Shown: one piece after another, positions 1 to 10,286 of the stretch
Layout of the letters: the number at the start of each line of letters is the position of its first letter
Numbering within the stretch: the stretch's first letter is position 1
DNA from: Triticum aestivum
Taxonomy: Eukaryota; Streptophyta; Magnoliopsida; Poales; Poaceae
Assembly (NCBI RefSeq): GCF_018294505.1
Contig: NC_057796.1
Span: 267,985,518 to 268,049,517, forward strand
DNA: 64,000 nt
Reading direction: 5' to 3'
Program-made: the position numbers and the translations under genes
The notes under the pieces: generated by a model
Seen by the model: only the letters and a program-made list of their open reading frames with translations
Told to the model about the DNA's origin: nothing
Databases searched by the model: none

Positions 1-60
1 GGATCTTCTAATGCTTCTTCAACCTTCATAGGTTCAATGCTAGAGATGAATGAATAATGT

Positions 61-2438
61 TCACAAAAATTTAGCCAAACGAGTTTTAGAGCGAGTGATT
101 CTCCCGGTTTGGATATCATTATAGATTTTCTTGACGGGATGGTCTTTGGCGACTCTTGCTTGAACTCGTGGAAGCTTTTTCTTGGCTCGGGGTGGAACAT
201 CCTCTTCATCATCTTGTCCTTCTTCTTGGCCTTCTTCATTATTGACGTTGTCGTTCTCTTGTTGTGGTCGAGAAGGAGGTTGTTGATGTTCATCTTGGTG
301 TACTTCCTCGTTTTCTTCATCCTTGTGTGTCTCACTCGTGGATGCTTCCATGTCAATTCTTGGTTCACCTTGTCGTGAGGTGGAAGCTTCCACTTGGACG
401 GACGAGGTACTCTCCTTCACCTCCGTTGGACGAATCTTGCCGATAGACAAGTCTTGGATTGCTTCCGAAGGGTCTTTGTCTCCTACATCAATTGGCAATG
501 GCTCTACTTGCGAGCCGTTAGATTCATCAAACTTCACATCTACTGTCTCTTCAACCTTTCGGGTGAAATTGTTGTAGACACGGTAAGTGTGAGAGTTTGA
601 GCCATAACCAAGTAGGAAACCTTCATGAGATTTGGGAGCAAATTTAGAACGACGATGCTTATCAAGAATGTAGCACTTTGAGCTGAATACTCGAAAGTAT
701 CCAACTTGGGGTTTGTTACCGGTGAGGAGCTCATATGCCGTCTTGCCGAGTAGCTTGTGAAGATACAAGCGATTTGTTGCATGACAAGCTGTCTCAACCG
801 CTTCCGCCCAAAAGTTTTTTGGAGTCTTGTACTCATCAAGCATCGTTCTCGCCATCTCAATAAGAGTTCGGTTCTTCCTCTCAACAACTCCATTTTGTTG
901 AGGCGTGTACGTAGCCGAGAACTCGTGTGAAATCCCTTCTTCGTCAAGAAAGGTATCCACATTTGCGTTCTTGAACTCTATTCCCTTGTTGCTCCGAACC
1001 TTCTTGATCTTCACGTCAAATTGATTTCGGGCCTTCCTAGCGAAGTTTTTGAAGATCTTTTGGACCTGCGATTTATCATCAAGAAAGAACACCCACGTAA
1101 ATCTTGAAAAATCATCAACTATGACTAGACCAAATGAGTTACCACTGAGACTCTTGTAGGCATTGGGACCAAAGAGATCCATATGAAGTAGCTCGAGCGG
1201 TCTTCTCGTGGTCATGATGTTCTTCACGGGGTGACTTCCTCCAACTTGTTTTCCTGCTTGACAAGCACTACAAAGTCTATCCTTGTCAAATATAACATCT
1301 TTTACTCCAAGGATATGATCACCTATAATAAGCTTATCAAGATTTCGAATGCCCACATGACCTAGCCTTCTATGCCACAACCAGCCTTTAGAAGATTTAG
1401 CAATTAAGCAAGTTCTATGTTGAGCCTTTTTAGTGAAATCAACAATGTAAAGATCACCTCTACGTATACCGGTAAAGACCATTTTATGATTGTCTCTTCG
1501 AAACACTTGGCAATCTACTTCAGTAAATAGGACATTGAAACCGAAATCAGCAAGTCTAGATACTGAAAGTAAATTGTACCCGAGAGATTCAACGAGCATG
1601 ACATTTTTTATGGAGCTATCATGTGAGATGGCCACCTTACCGAGGCCAACCACCTTACCCTTTGAGTTATCACCGAAAGTGACATACTTTCGAGGGCCGT
1701 CGTTTTCAACAAGCTCACGAAACATATCTTTATCTCCGGTCATATGATCAGTACATCCACTATCAAGGACCCATTCCTTTCCTCCAGCCATGTAGCCACG
1801 AAGATTAGCCATAAGACCAAAGTGTCTCACCGCATCATCAAGATCATAGTCACCATCATCATCCTCATCATAGTATCCATGTTCAAAATCATCTTGTGAT
1901 TGATCAATTCCTAGAGAGGGTAATTCATCAGATAAATGATCATCACAATGGTCATCTTTATGAATTCTAATAGCTTTGGAGATGATATTGCTAATGATTC
2001 CAACATTTCCTTTGGCACGCATGATATTGGTAAGCTCAAATAGACAATCACCAAATTTAGGATCACTAGAATTCATCTTACTCAAGGCAATAGACTTATG
2101 GAGAATTTCATCTAAGTTTTGCAAGGAATAGTTTGGAAATCTTTCCTCAAGAAATCTCCATATAGTGTATGCACAATCAAGAGTAGGTAAGTTAGCAATC
2201 AAATTTTTGGGCAATCCTCTAATGATAAGATTGATAGTTCTAAGATTGCGAATCATGTCAAGATCCTCATCGGATGTGGGATGCAAAGGATCAATATGAG
2301 GTGCACAAGGGATAGTAATGTACTTGTTCAAATGATATTCATTGAAAATCTCAAGCATTCATTTTTCCACTCATGAAAGAACTCTCCATCAAGAATAGGC
2401 ACTCTATGTCTAAGACTCCCCAATGTAGACACATCCAT
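61..2438 (-). pseudogene. copia gag-protease-integrase polyprotein, frameshifted and partial
   Basis: Minus-strand polyprotein fragment that would encode capsid, protease and integrase. A likely ATG at 2438 begins a gag frame that shifts near 2360 into the long open frame 2358-61 (765 aa). In that frame: gag about residues 1-160; protease motif WVLDSGCTDHMTG about 195-207; GAG-pre-integrase zinc motif HRRLGHV...CSACQAGK; and an integrase core with LHMDLFGP, the changed motif VRSNKGIEF where DNG is usual, and PQQNGVVERKNRT. A Glu/Asp/Gln-rich linker follows, ending in QTGRITRSK. The usual CCHC zinc knuckle of gag is absent, which suggests an internal deletion. The frame stops at a TGA at 61-63 after an apparent one-base insertion in a T run; the next frame continues with a typical pre-RT sequence. 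Not functional. Confidence 0.85.
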
Positions 2439-2469
2439 CTTCCTCCAATGGTGATTAAACCAAAGCAAT

Positions 2470-2491
2470 GGAGACCTTTGCTCTGATACCA
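2470..2491 (-). other. primer binding site (initiator tRNA-Met type)
   Basis: On the minus strand the sequence next to the 5' LTR begins TGGTATCAGAGC, the complement of the 3' end of plant initiator tRNA-Met and the usual primer site of Ty1/copia elements. It lies two bases from the LTR and fixes the orientation of the element. Confidence 0.9.
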
Positions 2492-2493
2492 AT

Positions 2494-4095
2494 TGAAAGG
2501 ATCGAGAAGAGGTGTCTAGAGGGGGGTGAATAGACTCTAAGTAAGAAAAGTTGTAGTTTTTACTTTCTTTAAGTTGAAGTAGAGTTTTGGCACAAGTTTA
2601 AACATTCACAATACATATCAAGCAAGCATGACAAGAGTATATGAGCAGCGGAAAGCAAAGCATGCAAATTGCAAGAATGTAAAAGGGATGGGATTGGAGT
2701 GTGCAAACGCAATTTGGAGACTCAGAGATTTTTTATCCGTGGTTCCGATAGGTGGTGCTATCGTACATCCACGTTGATGGAGACTTCAACCCACGAAGGG
2801 TAACGGTTCCGCGAGTCCACGGAGGGCTCCACCCATGAAGGGTCCACGAAGAAGCAACCTTGTCTATCCCACCATGGTCGTCGCCCACGAAGGACTTGCC
2901 TCACTCGGGCAGATCTTCACGAAGTAGGCGATCTCCTTGCCCATACAAACTCCTTGCTTCAACTCCACAATCTTGACGGAGGCTCCCAAGTGACACCTAA
3001 CCAATCTAGGATACAACACTCTACGAGAGGTAATAAATGGTGTGTTGATGATGAACTCCTTGCTCTTGTTCTTCAAATGATAGTCTCCCCAACACCCAAC
3101 TCTCTTTCATGGGATTGATTTGGTGGAAAGATGATTTGAGTGGAAAGCAACTTGGGGAAGGCTAGAGATCAAGATTTATGTGGTTGGAATGGAATATCTT
3201 GACCTGAACACAAGTGTAGGTGGTTCTCTCTCAGAAAATGTATGTTGGAAGTGTAGGCATGTTCTGATGGCTCTCTCCATGAATGAAGAGTGGATGGAGG
3301 GGTATATTTAGCCTCCACACAAAATCTAACCGTTACACACAAATCACCAAACTCGATGGGACCGATTCAGAGAACTCGGTCATACCGATTTAGTTCATAA
3401 TGTGACCGTTAGGCATTTCGGTGGGACCGACATGATCAACTCGGTGGGATCGATGTGCTAGGGTTAGGGTAAAATCTCATCTCGGTTTGACCGATTACAC
3501 AAACTCGGTGGGACCGATTTGGGTAATAAGCAAAACAGAGAGTTGGCCAAGCAAACTCGGTGGGACCGATTGCATATCTCGGTGAGACCGAAATTATTGC
3601 AATAGGCAACACACAGTTTACATGCCCATCTTGGTGAGACCGAGATCCCATCGGTGAGACCTAACTGATTAGGGTTTCTGGCAGTGGCTATGTCAAAAGA
3701 ACTCGGTGGCGCCGGATAGAAAGTTTCGGTGGGGCCGAGTTTGACTTTTGGTTTGGGACATATGTGGATGTGCGAAAATGGTTGAGGGCTTTGGAGAATA
3801 TCACTAAGCACTTTGAGCAAGCAAGCCATTAAGCAACACCTCATCCCCTCTTAATAGTATTGGCTTTCCTATGGACTCAATGTGATCTTGGATCACTAAA
3901 ATAGAAAATGCAGAGTCTTGAGCTTTGAGCTGAGCCAATCCTTTGTCCTTGTCATCTTGAAGGGGTTCCACATCCTCTAGTCCATGCCACTCCATTATTG
4001 AACTTATCTGAAACATACTAGGTAGAAGTATTAGTCCAACAAGAGATATGTTGACATTAATTACCAAAATTACCCAGGGAGCACTTGTGCTTTCA
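2494..4095 (-). repeat. 5' LTR of the copia element
   Basis: 1602 bp, running TGAAAGCACAAG...CCTTTCA in element orientation, so it has the standard TG...CA ends. It is bounded inside by the primer binding site and outside by the palindrome arm. The U3 part carries the degenerate CCGAGT/CGGTCCCACCGA repeats described separately. The second LTR is outside the window, so no age can be estimated. Confidence 0.88.
3355..3745. repeat. degenerate short repeats inside the copia LTR
   Basis: About ten spaced copies of a motif close to ACTCGGTGGGACCGAT, some in the variant TCGGTGAGACCGA, occur between 3355 and 3745. The motif is itself close to palindromic (TCGGT...ACCGA). The spacing is irregular, about 20-50 bases. 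The repeats lie in the upstream half of the LTR, where a regulatory role is possible but not shown. Confidence 0.8.
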
Positions 4096-4547
4096 CCGAC
4101 GCGTACCAGTGATAGTAGGAGAAACTAATCGTATTTCACGTTACTACATGTGATCAGTGGACAATATATATAACATGTAGAGTAAAAAAGTGATGCAACA
4201 ATTGTACAACCTCTTTGGCGAAGCCATGTCGATCTCAGCGTGATTGGGTTGGTCGGTGAGGGTGCTCCGGCTGATTTGGCTGTCGGAGGAGGGGAAGAAG
4301 ATCTTAGGCGTCTGGAGATGGAGCCCGGGGTACTGCTCCGCTGTGATGGAGGCTTTCGTCCTTGGAGCAGCTCCCATGAGTTGTACGACGGTGAGGCTAA
4401 AGCAGGACAAGAGAGACAACATTAAACTGAGTGGAATTCTAATAGTATCTCCAATAGATGACGTAAAATACATAACCACAATGTGCTAGATGTAAAATAC
4501 ATCAGCCGCTCATCTCTGAACTTAACTGTTGAAACTGAATTTAACTA

Positions 4548-5000
4548 TCAAAACTGGATTTTGCTGTTGAAACTAAATTTAGCTGTCGAAACTGAACGCA
4601 CTAGTAGCAGAAAAGCAGTAGCAGCAGTAGCGCGTGCAAGAGCCAGGGCAGCTGGTCGTGTAGCAGCATCTCGGGTAGCAGCTGCAGGGGCTCGAGGAAG
4701 AGCAGGATCTGTTGCTCGTGCATAAGCAACTCGCGCAAGAGTAGAGCAGCAGCGCAAGCAAGAGCAAGAGCGAGAGTAGCAGCGCAAGCAAGAGCAAGAG
4801 CAGCAGCGCAAGCAAGAGCAGACCAGGCAGGGGACCGAGAGCAAGAGCAGAGCAGCAGCGCGAGCGAGAGCCAAAGCAGCAACAACTCCTACTAATGTGG
4901 ACGTCGCCGCCGAGGGAGCGATGCCATGGAGGAAGTGGCCGGCGACGCTGCCATGGATAGAGCCGCGCCATGTCGGCTCGGGACCGAGCACTGACAGCAC
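4548..5000 (-). CDS. unrecognised GC-rich ORF in left arm, outward facing
   Basis: A 150-aa minus-strand reading frame starting MLSVLGPEPTWRGSIHG. The first 45 or so residues (GPEPT.RGSIHG.VAGHFLHG.APSAATST) are kept in the mirrored copy on the plus strand at 24362-24640. The rest is Ala/Leu/Cys/Ser-rich and is encoded by GAGCAAGAGC-type repeats, so it may not be real protein. An ATG in a matching context in both arms is the main argument for a coding exon. I do not recognise the family. It could equally be the conserved end of a transposon. Confidence 0.3.
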   Translation of the reverse strand: MLSVLGPEPTWRGSIHGSVAGHFLHGIAPSAATSTLVGVVAALALARAAALLLLSVPCLVCSCLRCCSCSCLRCYSRSCSCLRCCSTLARVAYARATDPALPRAPAAATRDAATRPAALALARATAATAFLLLVRSVSTAKFSFNSKIQF

Positions 5001-5061
5001 CGTGAGATCGAATCAAGAAGAAAATGCGGCGATTAGTGTAGAACCTCTTTGGTGGCGCCGA

Positions 5062-5169
5062 TTAGGCCTTGGCTTCATCCGAGGAATCGGTGATGATGCT
5101 GCTCTTCTGGTGGTGCAGGTGAAGATGGCGGTGTGGGAATGGAGGTGGCGCGAAAGACGAGGGGAACAT
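5062..5169 (-). CDS. small 35-aa ORF conserved in both palindrome arms (left copy)
   Basis: A short minus-strand frame beginning MFPSSFAPPPFPHR and ending SSDEAKA-stop. The right arm carries the same 35-codon frame at 24196-24303 with the same start, length and stop despite several base changes. The peptide is rich in Pro and His, with no signal peptide or known domain. In the left arm the frame is open further upstream, to 5457. It may be a real small ORF in a leader, or chance conservation within a duplicated stretch. Confidence 0.3.
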   Translation of the reverse strand: MFPSSFAPPPFPHRHLHLHHQKSSIITDSSDEAKA

Positions 5170-6283
5170 CGGGGCAGCTACTTGGAGGTGGAGGATGGGG
5201 TGGCTGAACCGGCGGGATGACAAGATGGACGACGGATCCTCATACGGTGCGGTGGATGAGGGACGTCGAGGTGTTGCTGTGGACGACGTCGTTGGGGAAG
5301 AGGCTCCGGCTGGGTGGCGGACGGAGGAGGTTGTGGGGCTTCGCGGGTTTTCATGGCCTCGGTGTACGAATGGGTCGGCAGATGGGATGGGAGGGGGTAA
5401 CCATGGCTTAGGGACGCGCTTGTCCGAAATGTGGGGTAATTTACAAAAGTACCCCACCGATTTGAGCTAGGCGGTTCTTTCGGTACAAGGGTATCACGGG
5501 CATTTCGCGTGTCGGGATTTCGCAGGAGGTGGGAGTTTTTGCGCGTGTTGTAATTTTGGGATAGCAAGGCGCGGGTTGAGATGGAGGGAGTTTTCTAAGC
5601 ACAATGAGACAAAGATATATCTTAAATATTTCGGGGTAACAAGGCGCAGGTTGAAATTTCCGGGCAAGCCTAACGTGTACTGTACCAAATCAATTCACAC
5701 TTCCCTCAACGAAAAAACAAATGAAATCAATTCGCACCACACAAGAGAGTCTAGTCCCGTGTACTGTACCAAATCAATTCGCACTACTAATGCCATTCAA
5801 AACTTTGAATTCATGTTATGTTCAATTGAAATATTTCGCTACGTGTATAATGCATGCAACCTACTACTCAAATGAATGTTTTAGTGCATTCCAAACGTAT
5901 ATACTACCGCTTCAATATGAACTAAATTTGAATTCGTTTCTCTATTTGAATAAGATCTACAATCATGATTGTTGTCAAGTTAAACCATTTGAATTCGTTT
6001 CTCTATTTTAATAAGATCTACAATTATCATTATTGTCAAGTTAAACCATCGTTTGTATATTATCTTCACAGCACACCACATGATTACTGTCGAGTTAGAT
6101 CTGAACTATGTGTACTATATGAACTCGAACTCGATTTTTTGAATCCACTTTATGTTGATTTCAAATCATAGTACATTTCAAGCTCTAGCTAGATCTTCAT
6201 AATCTAAAACATGTCTCATATGTATAATGTGTTTATCACATAAGGTATGGTGCCCCTCCCCCTACGCCTACAATTATTTAGAT

Positions 6284-6500
6284 GTGAGGTGCAAACGTCA
6301 CACATTATCACAAATTCAAATAAAATGTGAGATTGTTCGATATATAGTATGGTTCAGATTGTTCGATATTTAGTTGTGTGCTGCAAACGCCACACATTAT
6401 CACAAATTCAAATAAAATGTGAGGTTGTTTGATGTATAGTATGTTTTAGATTGTTTGATATTTAATTGTGAGTTGCAAACGCTACACATTATCACATTAT
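6284..6500. repeat. 92-bp tandem repeat, about 2.3 copies
   Basis: The phrase GCAAACG.CACACATTATCAC begins at 6291, 6383 and 6475, giving an exact 92-base spacing twice. Between them lies an AT-rich body with AAATTCAAATAAAATGTGAG and two copies of TTGTT.GAT.T. It sits just inside the inner end of the left palindrome arm and has no counterpart beside the right arm. Confidence 0.88.
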
Positions 6501-7191
6501 GGTATAACATGTCCAAAACCACAACATGCATATCACCGCTATATTCATGCATGCATATGTTTATAACACTATGATCTCCTATTCAAATATATGAATCCAC
6601 TTTCATATTGAATTATGTCTTTGTTAGTCTCTTACACCCACACAATCCTCTAACCTTTGTAGCTTGCACTAACTTTCTCTTGTGCATGCACAAGCCCTCC
6701 TCGCCCTCCCCCTCCCTCAACATTCTATTCATCGCGCACATTCATTTTTTCCTTTAGGCCGTTCTCCCACGGTCTCCACAACTCCTTTCTGACACACACC
6801 GATCGATAAAACTCTCCAGCGATGTCTGCCTACCACATACACATGCACCTTCCATCTCCTCCTTTCTGTGTCCATGCCCCGTGTCTCTCATACGGTCCCA
6901 CACACGTGTAAACTCTCGCCCCTCTTTTCATCGATCTCACAATCGCACACTCCTCCCCCTATCTAGCTAGTAGGCCTCTCGCACCACCTCCTAGCTCCAT
7001 TCTCTCTGTCTATCCGTCTCGCTGGGCCTTATTTTCTTCTAACAAATGGATGTACACCGACCAATCTCCCACTATACATATAGCTAGCTAGGTCGTTATA
7101 ACTCGTTTTCCCCACGCGCCGATCAATCTACCTCATTAGTTATGTCTCCCCTTCCTCGGACACACAACAATTGATCTACCGATCTAGTTAG
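6501..7191. other. CT-rich non-coding stretch, left of gypsy-1
   Basis: No gene is visible. The stretch is pyrimidine-rich with phrases such as CTAGTAGGCCTCTC and GATCTACCGATCTAGTTAG. The same phrases recur at 13646-14030 beyond the gypsy element (CTAGTAGGCCTCTCCCACCA, GTCGATCTACCTCTCTAGTTAGGTCTC), so it appears to be an old, degenerate tandem duplication with a unit of a few hundred bases. The gypsy element inserted at one GTTAG within it. Confidence 0.55.
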
Positions 7192-8135
7192 TGTCGGCGT
7201 TCTGGGAACGGGGGTCCCCAGACTTGCCTGCCTGCGGCCCGCGGCGTGGCTAAGCTGGCAGGCCGTGCGGCCCATCTTCATCAACAAGGCATCCAAGACC
7301 CTCGCGAGGGTCCAAGCCTCGCGAGGCGGACGATGCAAGACCTCCTCTGGAGTGCCCTAGCCAGGCAGGCTCACGAGGAGCGGACATATCAAGGCGGGAC
7401 AAACCTCACGAGGTTCTCGTGACGTGAGCCAGGACGAACGACACTAGGCGGGTGTCAGGCGGGCGCCAGCGTGCGCAGTGTTCTTATTTCCTCTTTGGTG
7501 CTAAGGAGGCCAGCGCAGGCGAAGAGTACCGAGGCATCAGGCAAAGGTTGCTATATTGGTGCAACGAGACCAAGACCAGGAGGACGGCAAGACGAAGGTC
7601 ATCGTGGAGCCCAAGACGGCGTCACCACCAGAGCTTTTCGCAGGCGAAGACCACTTTTGTCAGGATAGCTTATACTAGTTGTCCCCCTTCAAATTTGCCC
7701 GCTGTTGTTGGCTCCCTTCCCGCTCGATATTTGGGAAGAGGACCAGGGCCTATATAAGTAGAGCTAGCCAGCATAGTAGGGCAATCGGATCGGATCTTAG
7801 CTTGATCCAATCGAATCTGATCTCGTCTTAGCTTGACCCAACCCGATCGAGAGCCGACCCTAGCCACAAGAACACCTCAACCTCAGGAGGTTGTTCTTCC
7901 CTTGTACTGTTCATCATCAGCCCTAGAGGCAATCCACCACCACCACACTGGAGTAGGGTATTACACCACAACGGTGGCCCGGACCAGTATAAACCTCGTG
8001 TCTCTCTGTGTTGCGAGTTCGTCGAGTTCCTCCGCGAGATCTTAGCGAGCTAGGGCGTAGATCGGTGAGGGAAAAGACTTCGCGCGCACCCCAGTGTTCG
8101 AACCCTAAGGGTTTGCTGGAACCCCACATCCGACA
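7192..8135 (+). repeat. 5' LTR of gypsy-1
   Basis: 944 bp, TG...CA ended with a six-base TGTCGG/CCGACA inverted terminus. It carries TATATAAG at 7751-7758 as a probable TATA box, which would place the R region start near 7785. Confidence 0.95.
7751..7758 (+). promoter_or_regulatory. TATA box of gypsy-1 5' LTR
   Basis: TATATAAG preceded by GGACCAGGGCC. The same box is kept in the 3' LTR at 13261-13268. Its position about 560 bases into a 944-bp LTR suits a U3/R boundary. Confidence 0.7.
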
Positions 8136-8207
8136 TTTGGCGCACCAAGTAGGGTTGCGCCAGAGCTCCTTCTTCACCAACCAGCTCGTCTACGCTCCAC
8201 AGCCACG

Positions 8208-9063
8208 ATGTCCGGCGACCCAAGGGCCGGCTCCGATCGCTGGGCAGCCTGGCCGGCCCGGGCAGCGCCGCCTGCCCATGAAGACGTCGACCCCGTGCTC
8301 CATGCCGCGCGAGCGCCGCCAAACCCCGCTGGGTGCGGGCAGCGCGGCCAGGCTTCGTCCACCCTCACCCCACGGCAAGTACGAGCCGCTGCAAGAGCTG
8401 CAAGTCATGCCGCAGCAACGGCACCGCACTCACGGCGGGAGCAAGCGAACATGCGGGCGGCACTCATGGTGGCAAGGGAGCTGCTGCGATGCAGGCTAAT
8501 GGAGAGTGGTCGGGATGCACTACTGGAGCGGGTTGCCGGGGCGCCACCTTTCTGCTATCGACTTTCTCCTCAGGCCACTGCAGGGCCACACGGCAGGCCT
8601 CACCACCACCGCACGCCGTCAGCAACGCCCGGGGGCTTCATCAACACCAGCATGGCCATCAGCGTAGGAGGCTCCGCTGCCCCCATGCCGCCCGCGACAG
8701 GCATGGGCGCAGGCGTCGCCCCCCATGGTCCTAGCCGGATGCCATGCTACCATCCTCAGGACGCCACCCTGGGCCGAGCAACATGGAGCATGGGGCACTA
8801 CGGCGAGGTGTTCGGGGTGACGGCCCCGGAAGCCTATGTGCCCCGCATGATGGACCAGGAGTATGCACCGGAGGACGACCCCGGCTCATTCGTTGGAGAA
8901 GATTGGGGAGAAGGGGCGCTATGAGCCGAAGCCTTCCGAGAATCAACAGAGAACCACGACGATCGCGCCGGCAACAGCAACTACAGGGTACCGCTAATCT
9001 CTCAGGAACAGGCTTACGCTAACCACGGGCTGCAGATGAATCAGGTTGTAGCATCGATCGACG
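8208..9063 (+). pseudogene. gag-like ORF of gypsy-1, truncated
   Basis: Starts with ATG at 8208, 72 bases after the LTR. The first frame (238 aa, stop at 8922-8924) reads MSGDPRAGSDRWAAWP... and is Ala/Pro/Gly/Arg-rich with a helical stretch RQVRAAARAASHAAATAPHSRREQ. After the stop the same frame continues with REST..HDDRAGNSNYRVPLISQ, suggesting a nonsense change in a longer gag. The capsid and zinc-knuckle parts are missing. Position right after the primer site and the general gag N-terminal style are the evidence; similarity to a named family was not checked. Confidence 0.5.
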
Positions 9064-10286
9064 ATCCTTGCACGGCGGCACCCCCTCCAACAAGGGAAAC
9101 ACGTTGGGGGCCGCCAGGAGGGAGCCAGGAGCAAGGCCCCTCCCCGCGTTGTGCGATGCCTGGCGACATCCGGAGGTAGGCCCTCTGCCGGGGAGGCCTC
9201 GACAACCCTTCCCCCGGCAGAGGACCTATGGTCGCCGAGGGCACCGCTGGCGTCCTCTTTCCCTCTTTTGTGTCGTCCTGGTGACCCGTCGGCTCAAAGG
9301 AGGTCAAGGGTGGCGCAAGGCGGGGCCCTCGACTGGCGATATGAAGCAAGGCCGGTACCTATGAAGAAGGCTCAGTGCCTGTGAAGCTCGCCGCCCGTGA
9401 CACTCTCACGTAATAATGAGTTGGGGTTGTACACGCCCCGGAGTTTCAGGGGTGCCGGCCTCAGGCCCTGGGGCTCCCTCCCACGCCCAGTGGTAGCACT
9501 TAGCTCTGCGCTGGTGAGAAGACTTGAAGACCGGAAGACTAGACTAGGTGCCGGACGCGGCCTTTCGCTTTGGATCTCTCTTTCTGTAACTTTGCTTTCT
9601 GGATCTGGATTTAAGTTGAAACCGAGTTTTTATCGCCGCGCGCGGGGGGTGCTTTTTTCTTGCTCGAGCAATTTCTTGCCTTCTGGATCTTGTTTTGTCC
9701 AGGACTCATGTCCGTCACCTTCCCCTCACGAGCTCCTCGCGAGCGTGACTGCGCGAAGCGCGCACGCCAAGTGCACGCTAGCATTACAACTGGTGCTCAC
9801 CTCTTGAGGGGCCCCTTCTGACGGGGCGACAAGCTCCGCAGGGTTCTCAGAAACTCGACGCCTCGCGACCTAGCTCAAAGCCGGCGCTGACTAAGGTAAA
9901 CCATGACAGAGAACTCGCATCCGGATTCACGAGTTCACGAGGACACAAACTCGCATCGCATAGGAAAGTAAAAACTGCAATTTGCTTACATGAGGGGCTC
10001 CCCCTCCCAAAATGCTCTTACAAGTTTTCCGAGGGCCATGCCCGAGCTTCGTGTGCAGGATGAAACGACAAGAGAACATGGGATCAGCCAGAAATGTCGC
10101 TCGCTACATCACCTGCGGATGCCTCACTCGCATCTTCATCGTCTTCATTGGCAACATCGCCGCCACCGGCTACGCCCCCGACACCGTCGTCAACCACGTC
10201 GCCTTCGTCTGCGGCGACCACCACCCCGTCATCTTCCGAAGTGAAGGCCCTGACCAACGCGTCCACGTTGTCTTCAACCCAACGCG
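9064..10286. other. interior of gypsy-1 without a recognisable gene
   Basis: GC-rich, then mixed sequence between the broken gag and the antisense gene. Short open frames on both strands look like chance products of GC richness. No reverse transcriptase (YxDD), integrase or RNase H motif is seen in any frame. Confidence 0.6.

Larger units (their letters stand above)
1..4095 (-). mobile_element. Ty1/copia retrotransposon, SIRE/Maximus-like, 5' part
   Basis: A class I LTR element read on the minus strand. From its 5' end it shows an LTR (4095 to 2494), a primer binding site complementary to initiator tRNA-Met (2491 to 2470) and a gag-pol reading frame running off the left edge of the window. 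The reverse transcriptase, RNase H and 3' LTR would lie before base 1, so its target-site duplication cannot be checked; the flanking five bases at 4096-4100 are CCGAC. Assignment to the SIRE/Maximus branch rests on the remembered style of its gag, integrase and long acidic linker and is tentative. The element, or a deletion beside it, cuts off the left palindrome arm. Confidence 0.9.
4096..6240. repeat. left arm of a giant inverted repeat
   Basis: This segment is matched in reverse complement by 23160-25595. Matching landmarks include: the block with GTTACTAC.TGTG.TCAGTGG (about 4140-4165 and 25525-25555); the repeated GAAACTGAA phrases (about 4525-4600 and 25075-25175); the GC-rich GAGCAAGAGC run (4740-4870 and 24490-24600); the TACCCCACCGATTTGAG block (5449-5467 and about 23905-23925); and TTGATTTCAAATCATAGTACAT at 6154-6175. 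The arm stops abruptly at the copia LTR on the outside and fades near 6240 on the inside. Arms differ by many substitutions and small indels, so the duplication is not recent. Confidence 0.88.

Noticed and set aside
8008..8946. Several overlapping long frames on both strands in the GC-rich start of gypsy-1
   Set aside because: They overlap the gag-like frame and have composition-driven Arg/Ala/Pro content. Only the frame from the ATG next to the primer site was kept.
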